Shown here piece by piece: positions 10,230 through 23,000 of a stretch of DNA of 64,000 bases; position 1 is the first letter of the stretch, and every line of letters begins with the position of its first letter. The notes beneath the pieces are model-generated. The model saw only the letters and a list, made by a program, of their open reading frames with translations, did no database searches and had not been told where the DNA came from. Origin of the DNA: Halicephalobus mephisto (taxonomy: Eukaryota; Nematoda; Chromadorea; Rhabditida; Panagrolaimidae); NCBI GenBank assembly GCA_009193035.1, contig SWDT01000257.1, positions 124,001 to 188,000 of the forward strand, given 5' to 3'. A program made the translations under genes and the position numbers.

Positions 10230-11552
10230 ATGGGAGCTAACATGGGAAAACAGAGTACTTACAACTACAGTTTCCCGCCAAGAAGACGTTGTTCGAACAT
10301 CGGCAAGTCCTAATTTTTAAAAAAATAATTTCTAAAAATTTAAAAAATAATTTTTAAAAATTTAAAAAAATTGGAAAAAAAAATAGTTTTTAAAAATTTA
10401 AAGAAATTGGAAAATTTTAAAAAATAATTTTAAAAAATTTAAATATTTTAAAAAATTTTAAAATTAAAAAAATTAATTTTTTGAAATTCTAAATTTTAAA
10501 AAAATCTTTGAAAATTTATTATTTTGGAAATTTTAAAATTTTCCGCTTCGTTTAATAAATTAAATATTTTTAAATTTTTTAGTTTCTATTTTTGAATTTT
10601 TTCAGAAAATGCTAATCACTTTTCGAAAGATTACTGGGGATCCAATGGACCTCATGACACGTCAAACGGCAGAGTTGTCGGTTCGGAATTTTGGATGATT
10701 GATTCCGGAGAAAGATACCGACAAGAAGTTTTTCATCGTAAATGTAAGGATTTAAAAATTCGACAAAGTTACAGTATAACCTATAGGTTTGAAGATATAG
10801 AACACAAGTTGAGTTGTTATGGAGTAATAGAAAAGTACTGTATATTGGTGAAAAACCTTTGACGGGACTTAGAATTCAAGTTATGAGAAATTTCTGTGTA
10901 CTGTATGGTTCAGAATTCATGAAAAACTAAGAAATTTTATATTTTTGTGAAGAAAAAATTCATATTTTTTATCACAACTTCTGAAGCAGGAGGTGTACAG
11001 AAATGACTGGTAACTTGTTCTAGATCCTCTTCGACAATGTTCTAAGCTTCAGAGAATTACGTATACTGTATAGGTTAAAAGTTACAACGGAAATTACAAA
11101 ATTCTTGAACGTGTGAAATCTCACAACTTTTCTGAAGAAAAAATTCATATTTTCCGTCATAACTTGTAAACTACACAATACACAGGAATCGCCGATATCC
11201 TAAATTTTTGACCACATTTAGAGAACTCCAACAATATATAATACTTGTTTATTACTGCATAGCAAACTAAGTTACAACGAATTAACTTGAAATTATCCAT
11301 GATGTTATACATGTAAATTTTGCAGCTGAGAACTTCTACCCATCTCCTTCTACCTACAAGACGAATAACAATTTTGAATCGCCATTTGCTTCTAAGAAAC
11401 CGAAGCCACTGTCTGAACTCTCATGTGGAAGGTCCTCGAGCATGATTGCTAACCGACAACCTCCACCATACTCTTCTGGATCAATTTTAGGGAACTCTAA
11501 TCTTAGATCAGCCCCACCAAAGTACCTCCCAAATTCTGTCGCTGGAATATAA
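10230..11552 (+). CDS. Small spliced gene, unknown 145-aa PY-motif protein
   Basis: Three exons join in phase: 10,230-10,302, 10,606-10,743 and 11,326-11,552, giving 145 residues. Intron 1 uses a GC donor (GCAAGT) with a TTTTTCAG acceptor. Intron 2 is GTAAGG to TTTTGCAG. AATAAA lies at 11,713-11,718. The protein starts MGANMGKQS, a plausible N-myristoylation context, and lacks a signal peptide or membrane segment. It is rich in Ser, Asn and Pro, with a PPPY motif at residues 116-119 and PPKY at 134-137 near the C-terminus. PPxY motifs commonly bind WW domains of NEDD4-type ligases. I do not recognise the family. Intron 2 carries one arm of a large inverted repeat whose other arm lies beyond the poly(A) signal. 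A minus frame over exon 3 is judged a shadow because the plus exons have good splice signals and consistent phase. Confidence 0.7.
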
Positions 11553-12235
11553 TGGAAATTTAAAACTTGTGCTTTCAAACATAGCCGCTGATTGCTCTTA
11601 CTCAACGAATTGCAGAAGATTGTGTGCATCTAGTCGCTCATATCAAACGTCTAATTCATTTGCAATTACTTATTTGCCTTGTTATTGTAAAAAATGGTAA
11701 ACTCATTTATACAATAAAATTGATAAATTTGAAGTTTTTGAATGAGATTTGATTTGTTATACAGTAATAAACAAGTATTATATATTGTTGGAATTCTCTA
11801 AATGTGGTCTAAAATTTAGGATATCGGCGATTATTGTGTACTGTGTAGTTTACAAGTTATGACGGAAAATATGAATTTTTTCTTCATAAAAGTTGTGAGA
11901 TTTCACACGTTCAAGAATTTTGTAATTTCCGTTGTAACTTTTAACCTATACAGTATACGTAATTCTCTGAAGCTTAGAACATTGTCGAAGAGGATCTATA
12001 ACAAGTTACCAGTCATTTCTGTACACCTCCTGCTTCAGAAGTTGTGATAAAAAATCCGATTTTTTCTTCACAAAAATTATAAAATTTCTTAGTTTGTCAT
12101 GAATTCTGAACTATACAGTACACAGAAATTTCTCATAACTTGAATTCTAAATCCCGTCAAAGGTTTTCCACCAATCTACAGTACTTTTCTATTACTGTGT
12201 AGTTAGCCAAGTTACAGTTCATAATTAAAAATTTA
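10753..12235. repeat. Large inverted repeat, arms of about 480-530 bp
   Basis: The left arm (about 10,753-11,280) and right arm (about 11,757-12,235) are near-complete reverse complements. For example AAGTACTGTATATTGGTG/CACCAATCTACAGTACTT, CTGAAGCAGGAGGTGTACAG/CTGTACACCTCCTGCTTCAG, and CTAAATGTGGTCTAAAATTT against its complement. The loop of about 475 bp contains exon 3 and the poly(A) signal of the plus-strand gene. Related single-arm sequence lies at 55.1-55.8 kb, and a relative forms the palindrome at 42.4-43.1 kb. Confidence 0.85.
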
Positions 12236-12290
12236 TCAACCATAACGTAGATCACCGAGATCAATAATTATCTACGAAATTAAAAATAAA

Positions 12291-15200
12291 TTAATTTTTC
12301 CTCGTATTACAGAATTCTGGAAGAGTGGAATTCAAATACCGTTTTCCGGCTTCACAAAGCCAGAAATCAGCAGTTTCGATTTTCGAAATTGACTGAATTT
12401 TGATTTTCTGATTGCCGCTGTTGAGGGTGATGACGTCTGGAGATCCGGGATCGTACCAAGGCCAGAGATATCTGGAATCCTTCAAAGTAGGGTCAGCTTT
12501 GATTACGAAATTCATTATAATTTCAGCGATATTTTCGTCATAGTCAATTTTCTGAGATCTGGTTTTTTTCTGAAGAGATTTGACCGCATCAAAGAGATCC
12601 TCCCCCAGGCAGAGAGGAGTCAACGAAGTATAAGGATTGTCCTTCTGAAACAAGTTTTATAATTGGGTTATTGAAATTCTCGAACCTTTCGATTGGAAAT
12701 AAAAATGAAATAAGTCAAAACATCCCTGGAGGCGGTGGCTTGGGCTTCTAGCAACGCCGAACCGAGAATTTCGAAGTTGTTTCGGATTCTCCGGATCAGC
12801 TGGTGATGATGCCATCTTCCGGGCATTTTTCTACCTGATTTTTCATTTGTCAATTGTCGAATATAGTAATCTACCATAAATTCTAAAAATTAAAAATAAT
12901 TTTAAAAAATTTAGTAAATCTAATTTTACAAAAAAAAGAAAATTCATAATTTCACAAATCTTCATAAATATCTAATTTTACAAAAATGAATAAATTTGAA
13001 ATTTTACAAAAAATTAATAAATTTAAATTTTAAATAATTAATTTTTTTAAAATTATTTAATTTTAAATTTTAAATAATCAATTTTTTTTATTTGTTTAAT
13101 TTAAAATTTTATATAATTAATTTTTTAAAATTTTTTTAAAATTATTTAATTTTAGATTTTAAATAATCAATTTTTTTAAATTTGTTTAATTTTAAATTTT
13201 AAATAATTAATTTTTAAAAATTTTTTTAAACTTATTTAATTTTAAATTTTAAATAATTAATTTTTTTTAAACTTGTTTAATTTTAAATTTTATAAGAAGA
13301 TTAAATCTGCTATTTTTGTAAACTTACTAAATTTGTTAAGTTTTAATTCGTTAATTGTCTGGAGAATTTTCCGAACATGTTCTGACCGGTAAAACTGTCC
13401 TTCATAAAATCCCTTATTCATGCAGACCAGGAAGAGCGTCGGAACGGATTGTCCGACATTGCCTTCCGGAGTCGTTAATTCTGTTCGAACAAGTTCTTCA
13501 TCCAGGATAAACGGCCACTGAACAAGAGCGTTAGGACCGATTTTTTCATCCAGCATTGTGAGAGTCTAAATTAAAAATATTTTTAAAAATAAAAAATTAC
13601 GAAATGGTCCTGAGAAGAGATTTTTAGAATTTTCCAGTTGGGACCCAAAAGTAAAAAATTGAATGTTTATCTTATTCTACATGGATTTAGTCATGATCAT
13701 CATATTTTGAAAATATAACTTATTATAAAATAGTCCCAAAATGGAATTTAAAAAAAAGAAAATTTAGATAAAAAAAAGTATTTTTAAAAAATAAGTAAAA
13801 AAATTGATTTCATAATAGATCGCCAGATTTACCATTTTTTTCTTTTTTCGCAGCAATTCAAAAATTAAAAAAAAATAAAACTAGATAAAAAAAAATATTT
13901 TTAAAAATTAGTAAAAAAATTGATTTCATAATAGATAGCCAGATTTACCTTTTTTTCGCAGAAATTCAAAAATTAAAAAAACAATATTTCATTTTTTGAA
14001 TTACAACGACTGTAAAAAAATCATGCAATTATAAAAATCGAAAAAAAAAATTCCTAAGAAAATTGATTTAACGTAAATTTTTGAAATTTTAAAAAATATA
14101 TTTTGTAATAAATTTTTAAATTCATAATTTTTATTTTTTTTTGGAACTTTTTTCCAAATGGAAATTTAAAAATTACATTATAATTAAAAAATCGATTTTT
14201 ATTTAAAAAATATATTTTAATTTGAAAATTATATTTTAATTTAAAAAGTATATTTTTATTTAAAAAGTATATTTTTATTTAAAAAATAATTACTTACGTT
14301 CATTGAAGCCTTCTGGAGACAATTGTGGATTTCTAGTGAGTTATTCGGGACGGTGCGTTTGGGCCAGGATGCTTCGTCGGAGCAGTGGACGAGTTTCGAA
14401 AAGTGCCAACTGCTCCAGAATCCTTCGTTGAAGTTCCTTATGGAACTAGGAGTGAAGGAAGATCCAGAAGTCAAGATGAGCTGATGAAGAAGACCTTTTG
14501 CCTCGGGCAATCTGGCCAGAAGCGAGACTATTCTCGCTCCGTCTCCCGCCGCGAATACCGTAATATTTTTAGGATTACCTCCGAAATGTTCTATGTTGTT
14601 CTGAATCCACTCCAAAGCTACCTTCACATCGTAGATACCGTTGTTTCCGGTGTTTTCAGACCCCGTTGTGAAATACCCAAAGGCACTTTGACGATAATTG
14701 ACGCTGACCAAAACGCATCCCTTACATGCATACTTGTCCAAAGCCACATCCGCCACCAAATCCGCCACCCCGGAGTTCCGGACCCTGTTGGTCCCCACGT
14801 AAACGAGTACTTGTTCTTTTTTGTGTGTTTTTCCGGGGTTACAACGGTAAATATTTAAAAAAAGACAAGTTCTGGTTTGTTTGTAGCCACCCGGAGAACA
14901 CGGGTTTCCTGCATATGTGGCGTTCACATGTCCTTCGAGCGGCACCAGACTTGGTCGCTGAAATCCAGAAAATTCATAAAATAATAGTTTTTTGAAAAAT
15001 TTCCTAAATCAATCGATGTAAAAAAATTGGATTTTCGTGCAATAGGATAGATTGACCGAATGTTGCAAGCAAACTGCAGATTTAAATTTGATTTCGACTT
15101 ATCTGTCGAGAAAGTTGTGAGAAAAACTGTAGATTTGAATTTGATTTAAATCTTGATTTACTTATCAGAATGTTATATGCAAATTTTTCTGATATTAACA

Positions 15201-16106
15201 TCGACCTGTCTAACCGTTGCGAGCAACCTGCAGATTCGACTATGATTTCAATTGAGATACTAGAAAGTTGCAAGCAAACTGCAGATTTGAATTTTATATA
15301 AACCTATCTGCTAGAATGTTGCACGCAACCTGCAGATGTTATTTTGATTTTGATCTTGACTTATTTGCTAGAATTTTGAACAAAATTTTTTTCTATATTG
15401 ACATCGATCTGCCTAACCATTGCGAGCAACCTGCAGATTTTATTTTTATTTTGATTTCGACTTATTTGTTCAGAAAGTTGCAAGGAACCTGCAGATTTAA
15501 TTTTTGTCGACTTATTCGTCCAGATATTGCGAGCAACCTGCAGATCTGACTTTAGTCGAATTATCTGTCCAAAAAGTTGCAAGCAATCTGCAGGTTTTAT
15601 TTCGATCTATTTGCATAAAATGTTGCACGCAACCTGCAGATCTGACTTTAGTCGAATTATCTGTCCGGAAAGTTGCAAGCAACCTGCAGATTTAAATTTG
15701 ACTTTTGTCGATTTATTTACCTAAACGTTGCAAGCAAAGTGCAAATTTGGTTTTGATTTTAACTTTAATGTGGACTTCTTTATAGACAACGACATCGATG
15801 TCCACTTACTCCGAAGTAGGTATTTCTACCGTAGACGATTCCTTCATAAACTTGGCCTTTTTTAAGTTTCCTTCCGCGTACTGTAAAATTAGGCCCAGTC
15901 AAAGTAGTAAAGTTTTCTTTTTCGAGATCTATCGTGACAGATATGGCTAAAAATCCCAAAATCGCCAGTAACAACAATCCTAAAAATAAAAATTAATTAA
16001 AACAAAAAATTTCAAAAATACCAATAAGAATCAATTTCAAAATTGGCGGATTGGATTTTTCGAATTTATCCGCTTTTAGGAAAACTTTCCGAAGTCCAGA
16101 ATCCAT
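12291..16106 (-). CDS. Carboxylesterase/cholinesterase-like protein, catalytically dead
   Basis: Six exons join in phase: 16,106-16,022, 15,979-15,810, 14,957-14,298, 13,565-13,328, 12,882-12,686 and 12,644-12,291, giving about 567 residues, normal for the family. The N-terminus has a charged start, then a hydrophobic segment at about residues 23-43, which suggests a type II membrane anchor. Family landmarks present are CLFLNIY, VSVNYRQSAFGYF, the GIYDVKVALEWIQNNIEHFG block, and WPWYDP near the C-terminus. Where the nucleophile elbow GESAG should be (after ITVF) the protein reads AAGDG, so the Ser position (about 223) is Gly. The catalytic His region reads LCLGEDLF, with Leu (about 463) where His is expected. 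I infer a non-enzymatic esterase-fold protein, as in neuroligin or gliotactin, though those are type I. Which nematode ortholog it is, I cannot say. Confidence 0.85.
12890..14280. repeat. AT-rich introns of the esterase gene
   Basis: Introns 12,883-13,327 and 13,566-14,297 contain runs of AATTTTAAATAATTAATTTTT units (about 60 bp, several copies at 13,010-13,300) and poly(A/T). The second also has a CGAAATGGTCCTGA phrase of the dispersed CGTGTCGGGACC family. I see no gene in them. Confidence 0.6.
15030..15800 (+). repeat. TIR-capped minisatellite, locus B (intronic)
   Basis: About a dozen units built on TTGCAAGCAACCTGCAGATTT, alternating with CGACTTATCTGTCCAGAAAG-type spacers. It lies entirely inside the second intron of the esterase gene. 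The right end AATGTGGACTTCTTTATAGA matches the terminal motif of locus A. The left end keeps the internal phrase TTGGATTTTCGTGCAATAGGATAGATTGACCGAATG, but the terminal repeat is worn. Confidence 0.8.
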
Positions 16107-17043
16107 GAGACTAGTCGACTAAATTTAATTCAAAAAAGATACAATTTAGATAAAAGACTTTTTTCGAAATTTTCTGGAACCAGATCTGATGGTCATTTTT
16201 CAAAACAAAATTTTCGCGTTTTCAGTGGGAGGGATCAGACGTAAAAGGTACAGACCGGTCTTGATCGGAAAAATCGCGAAAAAAATTTATCTGATATAGT
16301 GCTCGTTTCTATTAAAACTTTCCCTAAATCGATCTTCTTCAAGTCGAGATCGGAAATAATTCCAGCTGAACACAAACGTCACTTTTACGGACTTGATTTC
16401 TCACACGCTTTTTTAAAAAGTTCAGAAAAAACTTAAAAAAAAAGAAAACAGAAAATTCAATCGTAATTCTTGATTTTTTTATTTTTCAAACAATTTTATT
16501 TTTTTTATTTTTAGAAAATTTTTTTTTAAATTTTTAACAATTTTATTTTTTTTTATTTTTAAAGAATTTTATTTTTTTTTTATTTTTAAAGAATTTTATT
16601 TTTTTGATTTTTAAAGAATTTCATTTTTTTGATTTTTCAATTTTTTTATTTTTTAAATTATTTAATTTTTTTTATTTTCTAAACAATTTAAATTTTTAAA
16701 CAATTTTATTTTTTAAAATGTTTATTCAAATTTTTTTAAACTTTATACTTTTATTTTTTTAACTATTTAATTTTTTAAAGTTTTTCAAATTACTTTTTAT
16801 CTTTTTATTTACAATTTATAATTTAAATCTTTCTAAATAATTTTATTTTTCGATTTTTAAAATTATTTAATTTTAGTTTTTTTTAGATTTAAAAAAAAAA
16901 TATTTTTTTAGATTTTTTAAAAATGCTATTTTATTTTTAATTTTTCTTAAATATTTTTTAGATTTAAAAAAATATTTTATTTTATTTTTAATTTTTCTTA
17001 AATATTTTTTGATTTGTAGTTTTTTGAATAAAATTAACAAATT
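16107..17043. other. AT-rich intergenic DNA
   Basis: Between the esterase start and the protease 3' end. An acceptor-like AAATTTAG lies about ten bases upstream of the esterase ATG, which would suit trans-splicing. From about 16,430 onward it is runs of TTTTATTTTTTAAA units. I see no gene. Confidence 0.5.
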
Positions 17044-17049
17044 TTTATT
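17044..17049 (-). terminator. Poly(A) signal of the SVH-1-like gene
   Basis: AATAAA on the minus strand about 40 bases downstream of the stop codon at 17,088. Confidence 0.55.
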
Positions 17050-17087
17050 TAAATTTTAAAAATGGCATTTTAAAGAAAACCGTAGTT

Positions 17088-20000
17088 TTAGAAATTAACA
17101 CCGGTAATGTTGCTGATCCAAGGGATATAGGGTGGGATCATTGTGTAGATCCCCGGATGACCTGGTTGTGCACAGCCATCGCCCCAGGATATGACTCCAG
17201 AAAGGTAAAAATGATCTTAAAAATTCTTCATTGAATTATTTTTTAAATTCAAAGAATTGTGAAATTTACAAACCTCTGTATCGACACGCAAAAGGTCCTC
17301 CGGAATCTCCCTGACATGAATCCACTCCTCCGCTGAGATATCCCGCACAAAACGCGGTTCTGCTCATGGCGGAATACAACGTCGAAGTTTGAACACAGAC
17401 TTCTCGGTTCAGAATAGGCAATGAAGCGCCTTGTAAAATCGGGGTATTTTCTGAAATTACTACAGTATGAAAAATAGAAATTTTTACGAAACGGTCCTGA
17501 AACGAAATTTTGGAAATTTTCCATGAGAGACTTAAAGGTAGAAAAATTGGTGTTTATATAGTTTTTTAAAAATTCCATCACAATAATACGATTTTAAAAA
17601 ATGAAAAATAAAAATTTTTACGAAATGGTCCTGACACGAAATTTTGTAAAAACTGAAGTAGTTTGAAATTCCGGAGATTATTTCGTTATCTTAGACAATT
17701 TCGAAATTGAGTTTTCAGAAATACATGGTTTTAGGTGACTTTAGAAATGTCTAGATCACGGTACACGGGGTACAGTATTTTATATCTGTTTTTTAAAATT
17801 GATTTTCGTATGTCAGGTTTTCAATATCCTAGAAATCATGATTGATCCTACAGTACTTGATTAAAGAATAACTACTCTGTTCATAGTTTTAAAAATAAAT
17901 TACCTATTCCGATTGTCCCGTTGCTTCCCCATCCGGTTACGGTACATTTCTCGCCTTCTTGGTACTTGTATCCAACAGGAGGAAGACAGATCGGTTGGAC
18001 GAATTTTGTGAATTTCATAGATCCGTCGATTTCGAGGATGGCGATGTCGTGTTGAAAAATGTCTTCATAAAGTGGATAAAAGTGGATTTTGGATACATTG
18101 AAGATCTGTTCAGTGCCTTCGTCTACCTGATTATTCCAGTCTCCCGTGACGACGATGAAATCATTAGGTTCTTTGTCTTGTCTAAATTCATATTTTAAAT
18201 TTTTTTTAAATCGATATTTAAAATTTTTTTAAAGTTTATATTTTAAATTTTTTTTAAATTTATATTTTAAATTTTTTTAAATTCATATTTTAAATTTTTT
18301 TAAATTTATATTTTAAATTTTTAAAATTCATATTTTAAATTTTTTTTAAATTCATATTTTTAATTTTTTTTAAATTTATATTTTAAATTTTGTTAAATTT
18401 ATATTAATTTTTTTTAAATTCTTATTTTTTATTTTTGCAAATTTATATTTTTTTATTTTAAAAATTTTCTAAATTATTAAATTTTTAAATTTTTTGATTT
18501 TTAAAATTTTGTAACTTACTGAAAACAATGAGCTGCTGTTAGTAAATGCTTCTTTGTGATTACTGTAGCCCCACAGTGATGGAGATTTCCAAATTTGAAT
18601 TTCAATGCTGCTGTCCATGGAAACCCCCCGGGCACGGTACTGTATCCTCTGACGACTCTGGCGAATCTCCTTTTACTCGAGGCTTCTGGAGTACTGTAGT
18701 TTGTCCATCTGAGTCCACATCGATGTTCTTTTTTCTTGATGCATTTGAGATTCAGAATCCCTTCTTGACAATTTCCAATTTTTACAGGTTTACAAATTTT
18801 TTTTGAACAATTAATTTTGAAAGTTGTAGAAGTCGGAAATTGGGAAAACAAAGGAAGAATTCTCGATGATTTGCCTTTCCGGAGGACTTGGCAGAGCACA
18901 TCCGTCTGATCCTGGTCCAGGCCGTCGATGCAGACGTCGGACCAGGACTCCTGGAAGAACATCTGAATCCTCCCTGAATTAGTCTCATTTGATCCAATTA
19001 ATCTGAATTTTGGATTTTTACAATCTTCTTCGTCACTGCCATCGGCGCAGTCCTCGAAATCGTTGCAGACTTCTTCGGCTTTAATACAGTAACCCGTAGA
19101 TCTGCAAGCAAATTGAGTATTTGGATGACAATCAGAACATCGAAGAACAGATTGACAACTGTCTCGAACATCGTTCCCTCTGGCAATCCTCCTCGACGGA
19201 AGATAACAACGATTGTCCCTGAGGCAATCCACAGTCCAGGCATAGGCAAAATTGTTCAAAATAGGAGACAATGCCCTCAGGGGCTGACCGAAACCGAATT
19301 GTTCACAAAGAATATCAATTACCGTATCGTTTAAGGAATCTGCACAAAGAACTGTGGAAATTTTATTTTTTTCAATCAAAATCGTCATCGTCGAAGGTTC
19401 GATTCTGTACGACAAAGTCACTGAAATTTGAAATAAATTATTTTTCGTTTTGTGAAAACTGTCCTAAATTTGACAGTTTTATATTAAAAATTTAAATTAA
19501 TGACGAATTTGGAATTCTAGTTCTAAACTAGTTGTGATATAAAGCTGTTCAAGTCTGGATATAATATATAAGACACAAATATTAGGGACACAAGTATCTG
19601 AGAAAAAAGTATCCGAGACATGTGTGAAACAGAACTATCCGGGATATAATGTCTAAGACACACATATCCAGTACACAAATGTCTGAAACATACATATTCG
19701 GGACAGGATTATCATGAAACTATCTCTTTGGGAAATATATATCTGGTACACAAGTATCCGAGACACATGTTAGAAATATAATGTTTGAAATACAAAGATT
19801 CAGTACATAAATGTCTCAAGCATACATATTTGGGACAGGATTATCATGTAACTATCTCTTTGAGAAATATATATCTGGGACACAAATCTCACTTAACTAT
19901 CTTTTTAACCCTTGATACCCAAAATGCAATGTTTGGTACGTATATCCAAGACAGAGACCCTACATAACTATCTTTTTGGGACACATATGTCTGGTATACA

Positions 20001-23000
20001 AGTGTCCAAGATGCATATCCGAGACACGATGTTTGAAGCATAAAGATCTGTGTCATGGATGTTTGGTACACATATATTCAAGGTGCAGATGCCGTATGAC
20101 TATCTTTTTGAGATAGAAGTATTTGAAACCGAGATATCTGGTACGAAGACATCTGATCTAAGACTATTCAGGCTACAGATGCCCGGGACACATGTGAGTT
20201 ATCATGATGTTTTTAATTTTGTGAAAATTTTACCATTTGCGAAATTTCTTCGGTAATATTTTCCTCCTGAACTTTCCACAATTACAGCAGGATTCGTGGA
20301 TACGGTAGACAATAAACATAAACGTTGATTTTCGTCGTAGGAAAATGATTCACATCGGAAATCAACACTCGAAATACATCTCTGAGCACACTGAATAAAT
20401 TATGCAAATACAGTAAGATTAGGATTTTTTAAATTGACTCACTCCTTGCACGTGAGGAATATGCGTCCAAATTTCATTAATATCTTCGATCAGTTTGAAT
20501 TCACCAACGAAATTAAATTCTCCGAGAAAATCAGCTAAAAATAATTGTAAAAATCAAAAATAAAAATTTTTACAAAACGGTCCTGACACAAAATTTTGAA
20601 ATTTTTTAAAAACTGAAGTAGTTTGAAATTCTGGAGATTATTTCGTTATCTTAGACAATTTCGAAATTGAGTTTTCAGAAATACATGGTTTTAGGTGACT
20701 TTAGAAATGTCTAGATTACGGTACATGGGATACAGTATTTTATATCTGTTTTTTTAAATTGATTTTCATATGTCAGGTTTTCAATATCCTAAAACTAGTT
20801 ATTAATCCTACAGTACCCCATGAGAATCGGTTTTTGGATTACAGTACATGGGATACAGTATCCTATATTTCATTTTTTAAAATTGATTTTCATATGTCAG
20901 ATTTTCATTATCCTAAAAATAATAATTGATCCTACAGTATCCTGTTGAAGATGGATTTTTTTAATTATTTAAATAATTTTAATTCAAAAATAAAAAAATA
21001 CTCACGACAATTGAGTTCATCGAAACCGTTTTGACAGTCAGGTTCGTAATCACAAAAGTACTCTGAAAAAACACATTGATCTGACGATCCACAGCGAGTT
21101 TCGTCGACAGCACATCCGGGAAACGGCAATTCGTCGATTTTAGGATCATCTGAACAGATCTGGACGGAACATTCCTGGAAAGTGTTCGCCGCAACCAGAC
21201 ACCATGGCATGTCCCTGATTCCGTCCGGATTTCTACAGTAATTATGATTCCATAATTTTTGTTCAGGAAAAAGATTGGTTTTTTGTCCTGGTCCAGGATT
21301 GTTCCATTTTAAACAATTTAATCCTGATTTTGTTTTCGAAATAATTCCGTCATATTCGCGATTTTGAGGCAGACAATTCTGAGCTAAATTTAATTCACAA
21401 ATTGGAATTAATTTTTCTCGATTACAGTCAACAGCAATTAATTCATCAACGAAGATTCCCAAACATCTGCCTTGTCCAGCGGATACTGTGTTATTGTAAA
21501 TGACGTCATCTGCCCAGATCCACTGGCTTCCTTGACGGATTCCGGAAGTCAAAAGTTTCGTTTCAGGACCCGGAACTAAAAGTATTTAATTTTAAAGCTG
21601 TATGACATTAGTGTCCCAATTATGTAATTAAACTTGACCAAAAAGTACTTCTAACAAGACAATCAAACCCATACATTCTGAATCTGGGATCAGAATCAAT
21701 AATTAACCTTTAGAATCCTGGATTCTGGCTTCAGATTCAGAATCCACGGGTTCGAGCACCTTATTAGAAGTGCTTATTGTCCGAATTTAGAAGTATCTGA
21801 AGTTAATTATGTAGTATAAATATTTTAGACATTTGTGTACCGGACTTTTGTGTCCCGATTATGTAATTAAATTTGACTAAAAAGTACCTCTAACAAGGTA
21901 TTCAGACCTGTAGATTCTGAATCTGGAATCAGAATCAAAAGGTAGACCATCAGAATCTTGGATTCTGAAGACTAACCTTCAATTCTGATTTTCGAATTTT
22001 AAAAATATTCTTAAATTCGACCAAAAAGTACCTCTAACAAGGTATTCAGACCTGTAGATTCTGAATCTGAAATCAAAATCAAAATTCAACCTCCAGAATC
22101 CTGGATTCTGAAGACTAATTCTGGATTTTAAAGATATTTGAAACTTTATTTTCGAGTTTCGTAAAAAAGTGAAAATTTATTTAAAATAATTTTAGTTTTT
22201 TTGATTAAAATTGCTAAAATTAAAAAACAAATACCCGGGACACAAACGTGACAAAATTAATTTTTAATAAGTTCGAAAATCCAAAACTAACTCAATTTTA
22301 TCCGCTTTAGGATTTTCAAAATCCCATTAATCTGAATTGTAGGATTTTTTGACAAGGAAATTAATTTTAAATTTTTTTCAAAACAGTAATTTTTTCCATC
22401 TTCGTAGGATTCTACAGTAATATTCGGAATTAAAATACATTTATTTTTTCCGAAAATATTCATTTTTTTTGGACATTTTGATCCTGAAAAAAAAATTAAT
22501 TTTAATTTTAAATAATTTAAAAAACAAACGATAATTTTTGGAACACTTTAATTCGATCCCGTTTCCACATCCGAAACTCAAATATTGAGTGCAATTTCGA
22601 CTTTCACAAACGACATTCAACGACAGGATCGACGACAGCGGAATAAGATGGAAATTATCGACATAGCTAAAAAGTAGATAATTCGAATTCAAAAAAAATA
22701 AAATTTAAAAAAAAATAAAATTTGAAAAAAAAATAAAATCTAAAAAAATCAAATTTAAAAAAAGTATAAAATTTTTAAAAAAAAGTAAAATTTTTTAAAA
22801 AGTAAATTTCTAAAAAAAGTATAAATTTCAAAAAAAAAATTAAAATTTCTAAAAAAAAATATAAAATTCAAAAAAAAAAATTAAAATTTCTTAATAAGTA
22901 AATTTCTAAAAAATATATAATTTAAAAAAATACAAATTTCTTAAAAAATATAAAATTTTTTGAAAATAATAATTTTATAAAAGTGAAATTTTTTTCGAAT

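Noticed and set aside
11354..11629. 91-codon minus frame as C-terminal exon of the esterase
   Set aside because: It can be joined in phase, but the esterase already ends well at 12,291 with family-typical length, and the plus strand over the same bases has good splice sites, a stop and a poly(A) signal.
14385..14858. 157-codon plus frame
   Set aside because: It is antisense to the longest esterase exon, whose minus frame carries clear family motifs.
15082..15724. Several overlapping frames on both strands with CEQPAD/ATCR repeats
   Set aside because: They lie in minisatellite locus B inside an esterase intron and have no splice logic.
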